A stretch of 64,000 nt of DNA from positions 85,742 through 149,741 of the forward strand of contig DASXYG010000016.1 of assembly GCA_036502625.1 (NCBI GenBank). Direction: 5' to 3'. Position 1 is the first letter of the stretch, and each line of letters starts with the position of its first letter. Positions 40,890 to 49,393 of this stretch are shown here, piece by piece. Source of the stretch: DASXYG01 sp036502625. GTDB taxonomy: Bacteria; Actinomycetota; Actinomycetes; Streptosporangiales; Streptosporangiaceae. Below the pieces are notes generated by a model. The model searched no databases. It was given only the letters and a program-made list of their open reading frames with translations, and was not told the DNA's origin. A program made the position numbers and the translations under genes.

Positions 40890-42461
40890 GTGTTCGAGAC
40901 TCTTTCCGACCGACTGACAACGGTCTTCTCCAGCCTTCGGGGCAAGGGCCGGCTGTCGGATGCCGACATCGACGCGACGGCCCGCGAGATCCGCATCGCG
41001 CTGTTGGAAGCCGACGTCGCGCTCCCCGTCGTCCGGGCGTTCATCTCCCGGGTGAAGGAGCGGGCGCGCGGCTCCGAGGTGTCGCAGGCCCTCAACCCGG
41101 CGCAGCAGGTCATCCAGATCGTCAACGACGAGCTGATCGCGATCCTCGGCGGCGAGACCCGGCGGCTGCGGTTCGCGAAGAACCCGCCCACCGTGATCAT
41201 GCTGGCGGGCCTCCAGGGCGCGGGTAAGACCACGCTGGCGGGCAAGCTCGCGAAGTGGCTGGCCGACCAGGGCCACGCGCCGATGCTCGTCGCCGCCGAC
41301 CTCCAGCGCCCCAACGCCGTGCAGCAGCTCCAGGTCGTCGGCGAGCGCGCCAACGTCGTCGTCTACGCCCCTGAGCCCGGCGGCGGCCAGGGCGACCCCG
41401 TGCGCGTCTCCCGCGACTCCATCGAGCACGCCAAGCGCCAGCAGCACGACATCGTCATCATCGACACGGCCGGCCGCCTCGGCATCGACCAGGAGCTGAT
41501 GAAGCAGGCGTCCGACATCCGCGACGCGGTCTCGCCCGACGAGATCGTCTTCGTCCTCGACGCCATGGTCGGCCAGGACGCCGTGACCACCGCGCAGGCG
41601 TTCCTCGACGGCGTCGGCTTCGACGCGGTCGCGCTCACCAAGCTCGACGGCGACGCCCGCGGCGGCGCGGCCTTGTCCGTACGCGAGCTCACCGGCCGGC
41701 CGATCATGTTCGCGTCCACCGGCGAGAAGCTCGAGGACTTCGACGCGTTCCACCCCGACCGGATGGCCTCGCGCATCCTCGACATGGGCGACATCCTCAC
41801 CCTGATCGAGCAGGCGCAGCGCACGTTCGACGAGGAGCAGACCGCCAAGATGGCGGGCAAGCTCGCGGCCGGCGAGAGCTTCACCCTCGAGGACTTCCTC
41901 GACCAGATGATGATGATCCGCAAGATGGGTCCCATCGGGAACCTCCTCGGCATGCTGCCCGGCATGGGCCAGATGCGCGAGCAGCTCGACCAGGTCGACG
42001 ACAAGGACATCGACCGCGTGGCCGCCATCATCCGGTCGATGACGCCCGGCGAGCGGACCAACCCGAAGATCCTCAACGGCTCGCGCCGCGCCCGCATCGC
42101 GAAGGGCGCGGGCGTCGCCGTGGGCGAGGTGTCCGGCCTGGTCGAGCGGTTCTCCGAGGCCCAGAAGATGATGAAGCAGATGGGCGGCGGCATGCCGGGG
42201 ATGCCCGGCATGCCGGGCATGGGCGGCCGCCGCAAGGCCACGAAGGCGATCCCCCGCAAGGCCAAGAAGGGCAAGAAGAAGGGCCCCGGCGGCGGCGCGC
42301 CCGGCAAGGCGAAGGGCAAGCCCGCGGCCGACGACCAGCAGACCCCGCAGCTCCCGCCGAACCTCGGCGGCCCGGGCGGCGCCGGCATGCCGGGCCAGCT
42401 CCCGCCGGGCATGAAAATGCCCGACTTCAGCAAGCTGAACCTGCCGAAGCAGGATGGCTAG
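40890..42461 (+). CDS. ffh: Signal recognition particle protein Ffh
   Basis: Ffh binds signal peptides and 4.5S RNA and targets nascent membrane proteins to FtsY. The 523-residue protein begins MFETLSDRLTTVFSSLRGKG, has GTPase motifs GLQGAGKTTLAGKLA, DTAGRL and TKLDGDARGG, and a Met-rich M domain from about 300 (DQMMMIRKMGPIGNLLGMLPGM). The C-terminal tail is long, with a MPGMPGMPGMGG run and Lys- and Gly-rich segments, longer than in E. coli but common in actinomycetes. GTG 40890 is the start. The GNAT gene overlaps its last 8 bases. Confidence 0.97.
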   Translation: MFETLSDRLTTVFSSLRGKGRLSDADIDATAREIRIALLEADVALPVVRAFISRVKERARGSEVSQALNPAQQVIQIVNDELIAILGGETRRLRFAKNPPTVIMLAGLQGAGKTTLAGKLAKWLADQGHAPMLVAADLQRPNAVQQLQVVGERANVVVYAPEPGGGQGDPVRVSRDSIEHAKRQQHDIVIIDTAGRLGIDQELMKQASDIRDAVSPDEIVFVLDAMVGQDAVTTAQAFLDGVGFDAVALTKLDGDARGGAALSVRELTGRPIMFASTGEKLEDFDAFHPDRMASRILDMGDILTLIEQAQRTFDEEQTAKMAGKLAAGESFTLEDFLDQMMMIRKMGPIGNLLGMLPGMGQMREQLDQVDDKDIDRVAAIIRSMTPGERTNPKILNGSRRARIAKGAGVAVGEVSGLVERFSEAQKMMKQMGGGMPGMPGMPGMGGRRKATKAIPRKAKKGKKKGPGGGAPGKAKGKPAADDQQTPQLPPNLGGPGGAGMPGQLPPGMKMPDFSKLNLPKQDG

Positions 42462-43059
42462 CCCTTTGCCGGGAACGCCGGAGGGCGGCGCCGAAGGGCG
42501 CGTTTTCATCCGGCCGCCCACCGCGGCGGACGAGTCGGCGTACGTCGCGGCCGTGCGCCGCAGCGCCGACCTCATCCGCCCGTGGAACCCCGTCGCCTCG
42601 CGCCCCGCCGACTTCCGGCGGCTGCTCACCGAGATCACTTTGGCCGACGCCGAGTCGTACTTCATCGTCGACCGCGCCGACGACGGCCTGGCCGCGCTGG
42701 TCAACATCCGCGGCATCACGCGCGCCCGGTTCCAGAACGCCTCGGTCGGCTACAACGCCTACCTGCCGTACGCCGGCACCGGCCGCACCCGCGAGGGCAT
42801 GGAGCTGATCGTCGCCCACTGCTTCGACGCGACGGACGGCCTCGGCCTGCACCGCCTGGAGATCAACGTCCAGCCGGCCAACGAGCCGTCGCGCGCGCTC
42901 GCCCGGCGGCTCGGGTTCCGCCTCGAGGGCACGTCGCCGCGCATGCTCTACCTCAACGGCGCCTGGCGCGACCACGAGCGCTACGCCCTGACCGTCGAAG
43001 ACTGGGCGCAGCGTTGCGGTACCGCCCACTCCTCGGAGTCTGGCAGAATGTCAGGTTGA
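42454..43059 (+). CDS. GNAT-family N-acetyltransferase (RimJ/RimL-like)
   Basis: This 201-residue protein has the RimJ-type acetyltransferase layout: VFIRPPTAADESAYVAAVRRS at the start, GYNAYLPYAGTGRTREGMELIVAHCF as the acetyl-CoA-binding motif A with G-x-G-R/T-x-E, and LHRLEINVQPANEPSRALARRLGFRLEGTSPRMLYLNGAWRDHERYAL, the usual closing segment. RimJ relatives acetylate ribosomal protein N-termini or other amines; the target here is unknown. ATG 42454 overlaps the ffh stop by 8 bases, so it is co-transcribed between ffh and rpsP. Confidence 0.87.
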   Translation: MASPLPGTPEGGAEGRVFIRPPTAADESAYVAAVRRSADLIRPWNPVASRPADFRRLLTEITLADAESYFIVDRADDGLAALVNIRGITRARFQNASVGYNAYLPYAGTGRTREGMELIVAHCFDATDGLGLHRLEINVQPANEPSRALARRLGFRLEGTSPRMLYLNGAWRDHERYALTVEDWAQRCGTAHSSESGRMSG

Positions 43060-43187
43060 ACACCGGGCACGCCGGGTCGCCCTCTAACCATCCGGCGGTG
43101 TCCCGTGTCCTCAGGGCGCCGTACCTGCTGGAACCCCACCCAATGGGGCCGGGCCCACAGATTCAGAATCCGGAGAACACCACACCC

Positions 43188-43661
43188 GTGGCAGTCAAGA
43201 TCAAGCTGAAGCGGCTCGGAAAGATCCGCCAGCCTCAGTACCGCATCATCATCGCCGACGCGCGCAACAAGCGCGACGGCCGCGCGATCGAGGAGATCGG
43301 CAAGTACCACCCGAAGGAGGACCCCTCGTTCATCGAGGTCAACTCCGAGCGGGTGCAGTACTGGCTGTCCGTCGGCGCCCAGCCCACCGACCCGGTCCGC
43401 CGGATTCTGGCGCTTACCGGTGACTGGCAGAAGTACAAGGGCCTGAAGGCGCCGGCGCCCCTGAAGGTCGCCGCGCCGAAGCCGGACAAGCACGAGATCT
43501 TCGCCGTGGCCGTCAAGGAGGTCGTCGGCGACGACAGCGCCGCCGCGACCACGCCGAAGGGCCGGGGCGGCGGCAAGGGCAAGAAGGCGCAGGCCGAAGC
43601 GACCGAAGCGGCCCCCGCCGCCGACGACGCGGCCGGGGAGAAGCCCGAGAGCGGGGCCTGA
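43188..43661 (+). CDS. rpsP: 30S ribosomal protein S16
   Basis: S16 assembles early in the 30S body. The protein begins (M)AVKIKLKRLGKIRQPQYRIIIADAR and continues IEEIGKYHPKEDPSFIEVNSERVQYWLSVGAQPTDPV. At 157 residues it is much longer than the roughly 85 residues of E. coli because of a Lys/Ala/Glu-rich tail, as in other actinomycetes. GTG 43188 has CGGAGA about 11 bases upstream. A CAGAAT -10-like element lies at 43044-43049. The khpA start follows 1 base after the stop. Confidence 0.95.
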   Translation: MAVKIKLKRLGKIRQPQYRIIIADARNKRDGRAIEEIGKYHPKEDPSFIEVNSERVQYWLSVGAQPTDPVRRILALTGDWQKYKGLKAPAPLKVAAPKPDKHEIFAVAVKEVVGDDSAAATTPKGRGGGKGKKAQAEATEAAPAADDAAGEKPESGA

Positions 43662-43662
43662 G

Positions 43663-43905
43663 ATGTTGGAGGAGGCCCTTGAGCATCTGGTCAAGGGCAT
43701 CGTCGAATATCCGGACGACGTCGGGGTCCGCGTCAAGCGGCTCCGTAAGGGCAAAGTGCTCGAAGTCCGCGTCCACCCCGACGACCTGGGCAAGGTCATC
43801 GGCCGGAACGGGCGGACGGCGAAGGCGCTGCGCACCGTGATCGGTGCCCTCGCGGGCGACCGCTACGTCCGGGTCGACCTCCTCGACCTCAACGAGGTCC
43901 GCTGA
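43663..43905 (+). CDS. khpA: KH-domain RNA-binding protein KhpA
   Basis: This 80-residue protein is a single KH domain: EEALEHLVKGIVEYPDDV, VRVHPDDLGKVIGRNGRTAKALRTVI with the GxxG loop (IGRNGR), then VRVDLLDLNEVR. KhpA, often with KhpB/Jag, binds many small RNAs and affects cell division and morphology in Gram-positive bacteria. ATG 43663 directly follows the rpsP stop. In most actinomycetes rimM comes next; here a terminator-like hairpin and an 8.5-kb insert intervene. Confidence 0.94.
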   Translation: MLEEALEHLVKGIVEYPDDVGVRVKRLRKGKVLEVRVHPDDLGKVIGRNGRTAKALRTVIGALAGDRYVRVDLLDLNEVR

Positions 43906-43912
43906 CCGATAT

Positions 43913-43954
43913 TGGCGAAGGCTTTTCCGGCTGGTTCCGGGAAAGCCTTCGCCA
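43913..43954 (+). terminator. Long hairpin after khpA, terminator and possible operator
   Basis: TGGCGAAGGCTTT (43913-43925) pairs perfectly with AAAGCCTTCGCCA (43942-43954), a 13-bp stem with a 16-base loop. It starts 8 bases after the khpA stop, so it probably ends the rpsP-khpA transcript. The right arm runs into CATAAT (43953-43958), the likely -10 of the TetR gene, so the site could also serve as an operator. Confidence 0.65.
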
Positions 43955-43958
43955 TAAT
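43953..43958 (+). promoter_or_regulatory. Candidate -10 for a leaderless TetR gene
   Basis: CATAAT matches the -10 consensus in five of six positions and ends 7 bases before ATG 43966. No ribosome binding site is present between the two. Confidence 0.45.
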
Positions 43959-43965
43959 TGGGTCT

Positions 43966-44556
43966 ATGCCGAGGATCGTTGACCACGACGAGCGCCGGTC
44001 CGAGATCATCCGGGCCACGTGGCGGGTGATCGCCCGGGAGGGCATCGCGAACACCACGACCCGGGAGATCGCCAAGGAGGCCGGCTGCTCCTACGGCGTC
44101 CTCGCGCACTACTTCACCGACAAGGCGGACATCCTCGCGTCCGCCCTGGTGGCCAGCCACCACGAGGTCCGCGGCCGCACCGACGTCCTGAACCACGGCA
44201 CGACCGGGCTGGCCGCGCTGCGCACGCTGATGCTGGAGTCCCTGCCGCTGGACGAGCAGCGCGTCGTCGAGGCGAAGGTCGAGGTCAGCTTCTGGGGCCA
44301 GGCGGTCGGCAACCCCGACCTCGTGAAGATCCAGAACGCCGAGGTCGACGGCCTGTGGGAACGCGTCAGGCAGCGGCTCACGGAGGCGGAGAAGGCCGGT
44401 GAGCTGCGCCCCGGCATCGACGTCGACCTGGCCGTGCACAGTTGCGTGGCGCTGATCGACAGCCTCAGCCTGCGCGCCGTCCTCTACCCGGCCCGCACCA
44501 CCCCCGACGACCAGATCGCCATGCTCGACGCGCTCTTCATGCTCATCACGCCGTGA
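43966..44556 (+). CDS. TetR-family regulator of the amidase/peptide-transporter cassette
   Basis: This 196-residue protein begins MPRIVDHDERRSEIIRATWR, has the HTH NTTTREIAKEAGCSYGVLAHYFTDKADILASAL at about 29-62, and a C-terminal domain like BetI-type TetR proteins (LMLESLPLDEQRVVEAKVEVSFWGQA). ATG 43966 is favoured because a -10-like CATAAT ends 7 bases upstream. It overlaps the convergent amidase gene by 11 bases at the distal end of the cassette operon. Control of that operon is inferred from position. Confidence 0.87.
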   Translation: MPRIVDHDERRSEIIRATWRVIAREGIANTTTREIAKEAGCSYGVLAHYFTDKADILASALVASHHEVRGRTDVLNHGTTGLAALRTLMLESLPLDEQRVVEAKVEVSFWGQAVGNPDLVKIQNAEVDGLWERVRQRLTEAEKAGELRPGIDVDLAVHSCVALIDSLSLRAVLYPARTTPDDQIAMLDALFMLITP

Positions 44557-45964
44557 GCGCCGGCCACCGGCCGCCGAACGGGCGGGCCGCCTCGAACGCC
44601 GCGGCCGCGTCGAGCACCAGGTCGTCCCGGTGCCACCGGCCCACGATCTGGATCCCCACCGGCATCCCGGCCGCCGTGAAGCCGCACGGCAGCGTGATCG
44701 CCGGCTGACCGGTCAGGTTGAACGGGAAGCACATGAACGACCGCCGGTGGTCCGGGTACAGGTTCAGCGAACCGACGGTCTGCCGGCCCCGTACGTTCCC
44801 GGCGTCCCAGGCGGTGAACGGAAGCTGCGGCGACACCAGCAGGTCGAACTCGCCGAAGAAGTCCACCGCCCGGTCGTACAGGCCGCCGCGGGCGATCTCC
44901 GCCTTCTTCAGGTCGATCGCGCTGTAGCCGCGGCCCTCGCGCACGATCTCGGTCAGCCACTCGTCCACGTACTCCGGGCGCGCGTCGTACTCCGCCGCCG
45001 CCCGTACGGCCAGCCCGCTGTGGTAGATCACCCGGTGGAACGGCCCCGGGTTGTCCCAGTTCGGGTCGCGGTGCTCGACGTGCGCGCCGTACTCCTCGAA
45101 CACCGGCAGCGCCCCGGCGGCCAGCTCGGCGATCTCCGGCTCCACCTCGCCGTAGCCGAAGTCGGTGGAGAACGCGATCCGCAGGCCCTTCAAGGACGCG
45201 CCGGACGACTCGGGTGTGAAGTCCCACGGACGGTCGATGCTCAGCGGGTCACGGGGGTTCGGCCCGGCCATCACGTTCAGCAGCAGCGCCGCGTCGGCCA
45301 CCGTCCGCGCGATCGGCCCGTTGTGCACCCGGTGGCCCCAGTAGTCGCCGCCCGGCACCAACGGCACGCGCCCGAACGACGGCTTCATGCCGACGAGCCC
45401 GCACAGCGCGGCGGGCGTGCGGATCGACCCGGCGCCGTCGCCGCCCTGCGCCACCGGCCCGAGCCCGGCCGCCACCGCCGACGCCGCGCCGCCGGACGAC
45501 CCGCCCGAGGTCTTCGTGGTGTCCCACGGGTTCACGCACGGCTCGCCGAGCAGGTTCTCCGCCATGTCCTTGTAGCCGTACGGCGGGGTGTTCGTCTTGC
45601 CGAGCAGCACGCCGCCGGACGAGCGCAGCCGGCTGGCGACCAGGGAGTCGCGGTCCGGCACGTGGTCCTCGGTGTACTTGGCGCCGTACGTCGTACGGAT
45701 CCCCGCGGTGTCCTCCAGGTCCTTGATCGAGTACGGGACGCCGTCGAGCGGCCCGATCCGCTCGCCGACATGGGCCCGCCGCTCGGCCGCGCGGGCCTCC
45801 GCGCGCGCCAGGTCGCCGGTGACGGTCAGGAACGCCCGGAGCCGGCCGTTGACCCGGTCGATCCGGTCGAGCACCGCGTCGGTGACCTCGACGGGGGAGA
45901 CCTGCTTGGCCTCGATCATCCGGTTCAGCTCGGTCGCGGACCGGGACCACAGCTCGTCAGGCAC
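44546..45964 (-). CDS. Amidase (amidase signature family)
   Basis: This 472-residue hydrolase carries the Ser-cisSer-Lys triad: Lys81 (GVPYSIKDLEDTAG), cis-Ser156/157 in KTSGGSSGGAAS, and nucleophile Ser180 in GAGSIRTPAALCG. Amidase-signature enzymes hydrolyse carboxamides or anilides to acid and amine. GTG 45964 overlaps the stop of the permease gene by 8 bases, so it is the last gene of the cyclase-transporter operon. Its substrate is probably what the transporter brings in. No signal peptide is seen, so it acts in the cytoplasm. Confidence 0.92.
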   Translation of the reverse strand: MPDELWSRSATELNRMIEAKQVSPVEVTDAVLDRIDRVNGRLRAFLTVTGDLARAEARAAERRAHVGERIGPLDGVPYSIKDLEDTAGIRTTYGAKYTEDHVPDRDSLVASRLRSSGGVLLGKTNTPPYGYKDMAENLLGEPCVNPWDTTKTSGGSSGGAASAVAAGLGPVAQGGDGAGSIRTPAALCGLVGMKPSFGRVPLVPGGDYWGHRVHNGPIARTVADAALLLNVMAGPNPRDPLSIDRPWDFTPESSGASLKGLRIAFSTDFGYGEVEPEIAELAAGALPVFEEYGAHVEHRDPNWDNPGPFHRVIYHSGLAVRAAAEYDARPEYVDEWLTEIVREGRGYSAIDLKKAEIARGGLYDRAVDFFGEFDLLVSPQLPFTAWDAGNVRGRQTVGSLNLYPDHRRSFMCFPFNLTGQPAITLPCGFTAAGMPVGIQIVGRWHRDDLVLDAAAAFEAARPFGGRWPALTA

Positions 45965-46859
45965 GTACGGGCTCCTTCGCGTCGGTGGGTACGGGCGTGC
46001 GCCGCCGCAGGCGCTCCAGATCGAGCACGGCCCTGCTGCGGGGGTCGACGAGGTTGCGGATGCCGTCGCCGATGTAGTTGAGCGCCATCACGACGATCAC
46101 CACGGCGAGGCCGGGGAAGATGATGAAGCCGGGCTCCTGCATGAGGTACGGGCGGGCCTCGTCCACCATGTTCCCCCAGGTCGGGGTGGGTGCGGCCACG
46201 CCGAGTCCGAGAAAACTGAGCGCGGCGTCGGACAGCAGCGCGAACGCGTAGATGAAGCTGGCCTGCACGAGCAGCGTGGGCGCGGCGTTCGGCAGCACGT
46301 GCCGCCAGAGGATCTTGGTGCCGGTCAGCCCGGCGCAGCGCGCGGCCGTGATGTACCCGCGGCCGCGCAGCGCCAGCGTGGTGCCGCGGATCGTGCGGGC
46401 CAGGAACGGCGTGTAGACGATGGCGAGCGCGGCGACCTCGCTGGTCGCACCGGACCCGAGGAACGCGACCAGCGCGATGGCCAGCACCAGCGGCGGGAAC
46501 GCCAGCAGCGCGTCCATGAGGCGCATCACCACGCCGTCCGCGCGCACGTAGAAGCCGGAGTACATGCCGATCAGCGTCCCGGCGACCACCGAGACGCCGG
46601 TGACCACGGCGCCCAGGCCCAGCGACACACCGCCGGCGCTGAGCACCCGGCCGAGGATGTCCCGCCCGTACTCGTCGGTGCCCAGCCAGTGGGCGCCCGA
46701 CGGGCCCTGGAGCCGGACCAGCGGGTCGATGTGCGCGGGGTCCTGGGCGAACAGCGGGCCGATCGCGATGGCCAGCAGGACGACCAGCAGGACCACGGCC
46801 CAGCCGAGCGCGACCGGGTCGCGGCGGCGGATGTCGCGGAACACGGACATGATCTTCAC
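45957..46859 (-). CDS. Peptide-type ABC transporter permease (DppC-like)
   Basis: This protein of about 300 residues is a DppC/OppC permease: RRRDPVALGWAVVLLVVLLAIAIGPLFA with the first helix, HWLGTDEYGRDILGRVLSAGGVSL, and the cytoplasmic EAA loop AARCAGLTGTKILWRHVLPNAAPTLLVQ. The H-W-L-G-T-D segment is diagnostic of the C subunit. GTG 46859 has GGTGAGG upstream and starts 7 bases after the dppB-like stop; ATG 46850 is an alternative. It pairs with the adjacent permease to form the channel. Confidence 0.92.
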   Translation of the reverse strand: MKIMSVFRDIRRRDPVALGWAVVLLVVLLAIAIGPLFAQDPAHIDPLVRLQGPSGAHWLGTDEYGRDILGRVLSAGGVSLGLGAVVTGVSVVAGTLIGMYSGFYVRADGVVMRLMDALLAFPPLVLAIALVAFLGSGATSEVAALAIVYTPFLARTIRGTTLALRGRGYITAARCAGLTGTKILWRHVLPNAAPTLLVQASFIYAFALLSDAALSFLGLGVAAPTPTWGNMVDEARPYLMQEPGFIIFPGLAVVIVVMALNYIGDGIRNLVDPRSRAVLDLERLRRRTPVPTDAKEPVRA

Positions 46860-46866
46860 GGGCGCC

Positions 46867-47811
46867 TCACCGGATCCGGACCCGCGGGTCGATCGCCACG
46901 TACAGCAGGTCGACCAGCAGGTTGATGACGACGTACGACAGCGCGATGGCCAGCGTGATGCCCTCGACCAGCGGGTAGTCGCGCGAGTTGATCGACTGGA
47001 GCAGCAGCGAGCCGAGGCCGGGGATGACGAAGATGTTCTCCACGATCACGATGCCGCCGAGCAGCGTGCCGAGGCTCGTGCCGACGACGGTCATCAGCGG
47101 GATCAGCGCGTTCGGCAGGAGCTGCCGCAGGATCACCACCCGCTCCCGCGCGCCCTTGGCCCGCGCGGTGCGCAGGTAGAGCTGCAGCAGCTCGGCGAGG
47201 ATCGACTCGCGCAGCGTACGGACGAACAGCGCGGCCTGCCCGGCGACCAGCACGATGATCGGCAGGATCAGGTGCACGACGGCGCCCGGCAGGTCGGTGA
47301 CCGGCGAGACGTACCCGGCGATCGGCAGCACCCGCAGCGTCACGCCGAACACGATGATCAGCACGAGCGCCAGCCAGAAGTTCGGCACGGCGATGCCGAA
47401 CACCGAGACCGGGGTGAGCAGCCGCGTCCACCACGACCGCGGCCGCGCCGCCGAGTACGCGGCCAGCGGTATCGCGATGACCAGGCTGATCACCGTGGTC
47501 ACGACGGCGAGCAGCGCGGTGGGCCCGGCATGGGACAGCACCACGCGGGTGACCGGCTCCTGGAAGCCGATCGAGTCGCCGAAGTCGCCGGTCACCGCGT
47601 TCTTCAGCCACGTGCCGTACTGGGCGATCAGCGACTGGTCCAGCCCGAGCGCGTGCGTGAGCTGGGCGATCTGCGCCTTGGTGGCGAACGTGCCGAGCAT
47701 GGCCACGGCCGGGTTGCCGGGCAGCATGTGCACGACGAAGAACATGATCGTGCCGACCAGGACGAGCGTGATGACGAGGTCGCGGACTCTGCGGAGGATG
47801 ACTGCGGGCAT
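46867..47811 (-). CDS. Peptide-type ABC transporter permease (DppB-like)
   Basis: This 314-residue protein is the B-type permease. It opens MPAVILRRVRDLVITLVLVG, shows FFVVHMLPGNPA in the first periplasmic region, the EAA loop RTARAKGARERVVILRQLLPNALIPL, and the six-helix core. It lies 10 bases after the binding-protein gene and 7 before the DppC-like gene, all in one direction. Together with the fused ATPase it forms a dipeptide/oligopeptide-type importer whose real substrate may be another small amide. Confidence 0.92.
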   Translation of the reverse strand: MPAVILRRVRDLVITLVLVGTIMFFVVHMLPGNPAVAMLGTFATKAQIAQLTHALGLDQSLIAQYGTWLKNAVTGDFGDSIGFQEPVTRVVLSHAGPTALLAVVTTVISLVIAIPLAAYSAARPRSWWTRLLTPVSVFGIAVPNFWLALVLIIVFGVTLRVLPIAGYVSPVTDLPGAVVHLILPIIVLVAGQAALFVRTLRESILAELLQLYLRTARAKGARERVVILRQLLPNALIPLMTVVGTSLGTLLGGIVIVENIFVIPGLGSLLLQSINSRDYPLVEGITLAIALSYVVINLLVDLLYVAIDPRVRIR

Positions 47812-47821
47812 CGCCTGCTCC

Positions 47822-49393
47822 TCAGTTGGCGGTCAGGTAGGCGTTCCAGAACCCCTGGCCGATGAAGTTCTGGTAGTTCTTCACCTGATGGGTGATGCCG
47901 GCGAGGCTGACCTTCTTGCCGATGCCGATATCCGGCACCTCGGTCCAGACCAGCCCCTGGATACGGTCCACGGCCTTCTTCGCCGCCGTGTCCGATCCGG
48001 CCGCCTGGTACTGCTCGATGGCGGCGTCGATCGCCTTCGACTTGAAGCCGCCCGGCCAGGTCGGGGTCAGGAAGAGCACCTGCGTCGGGTCCATGATCTC
48101 CCCGGCGAACGCGGTCATCGACAGGTCCCAGGAGCCCGGGTCCGACGACAGCTTGGAGATCATCGTGGGGAAGTCGTACACGTCGAGCTTCGCCGGGATG
48201 CCGATCGACTCCAGCTCGCTCTGCACGACCACGGCGAGCTGGTAGAACGCCGGGTACGTGTGCGTGGTGAGGATGCGCACCGGCTTGCCCCCGGTGATCC
48301 CGGCCGCGGCGAACAGCTTCCTGGCCTGGGCCGGGTCGTGGTCGCGGAAGACGTTCATCCCGGCCGTCGAGTACATCGGCTTGTTGTCAGGGAATGCGAT
48401 CTGCGCGGTCAGCGGCCGCCACAGCTTCGGCGGGCCGAGCGTGGCCCGCGCCGCGGCCTCCTTGTCGATGACCAGGTTGAGCGCGCGCCTGGCCCGTACG
48501 TCGCGGAACGGGCCGGCACCGGAGTTGATCAGCAGGTACTCGATCAGCGACGAGCTCTCCGACAGCGCGGTCAGCTCCGTGTTGTTCGCGACCAGGTCAT
48601 AGGAGTCGTTGTCCAGCGCCTCGGCGTACTGCCACTGGCCGGTCGACAACCCGTTCATCCGTACGGTCGAGTCGGTGACCACCCGGAACCGCAGGTCGGG
48701 GATGCGCGCCACCTTGCGGCCGGCCGCGCCGCCCCAGTTCTCCGTACGCGACCGGTAGCCGGTGAAGCGGGTCAGGTCGACGTACTGGCCGTGCACGAAG
48801 TCCTTCAACCGGTACGGCCCGGTGCCCACGACCTGCGCGTCCGTCAGCGGCCGCTTGCCCGCGGCCTTCGCGATCTCCGCGGGCAGGATGATGCACGGCT
48901 GCACCAGCGAGGCGAGGTTCGGGATGAACGACCGGCGCGGCGAGTCGAACCTCACCTGGACCGTGTACGTGCCCGTGGCCGTGATGCCCTTCAGCGCCTT
49001 GGCGATCGGCGCCGCCTGCCCGGAGACGGCGAACCAGCGCTTCAGGCTGGCCACCACGTCGTCGGCGGTCAGGTGTTTGCCGTTGCTGAACGTCACGTCG
49101 CGGCGGATCGGGATCGTGTAGACCGTCCGGTCCTTCGACAGCGTGTAGCCGGTGGACCCGGCCGCCAGCATCGGGCGCGGCCGCCAGTGCCGGTCCGGTG
49201 AGAACAGCGGCTCGAAGATGTTCTGGCCGATGTCGATGGTCAGCGCGTCGGTGTTCAGCCCCCAGTCCAGCGACACCGGGTCGCCGGGGATGGCGGCGGT
49301 CAGCATCCACGTCGACCCCGTACCGGCCCCCGTGCCGCACGCGCTGAGCATGAGGACGACGACGGCCAGGGCGGCCAGCGCGACCCGCCTCAT
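47822..49393 (-). CDS. Peptide/nickel-type ABC substrate-binding lipoprotein
   Basis: This 523-residue protein is a family-5 solute-binding protein. The N-terminus MRRVALAALAVVVLMLSAC is a lipoprotein signal with Cys19. Family features are SLDWGLNTDALTIDIGQNIFEPL, FSNGKHLTADDVVASLKRW, VVGTGPYRL, and the C-terminal peptide-binding lobe. ATG 49393 overlaps the ATPase stop (ATGA), so the longer frame that starts at 49477 is rejected. It should determine substrate choice for the cassette. Confidence 0.93.
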   Translation of the reverse strand: MRRVALAALAVVVLMLSACGTGAGTGSTWMLTAAIPGDPVSLDWGLNTDALTIDIGQNIFEPLFSPDRHWRPRPMLAAGSTGYTLSKDRTVYTIPIRRDVTFSNGKHLTADDVVASLKRWFAVSGQAAPIAKALKGITATGTYTVQVRFDSPRRSFIPNLASLVQPCIILPAEIAKAAGKRPLTDAQVVGTGPYRLKDFVHGQYVDLTRFTGYRSRTENWGGAAGRKVARIPDLRFRVVTDSTVRMNGLSTGQWQYAEALDNDSYDLVANNTELTALSESSSLIEYLLINSGAGPFRDVRARRALNLVIDKEAAARATLGPPKLWRPLTAQIAFPDNKPMYSTAGMNVFRDHDPAQARKLFAAAGITGGKPVRILTTHTYPAFYQLAVVVQSELESIGIPAKLDVYDFPTMISKLSSDPGSWDLSMTAFAGEIMDPTQVLFLTPTWPGGFKSKAIDAAIEQYQAAGSDTAAKKAVDRIQGLVWTEVPDIGIGKKVSLAGITHQVKNYQNFIGQGFWNAYLTAN

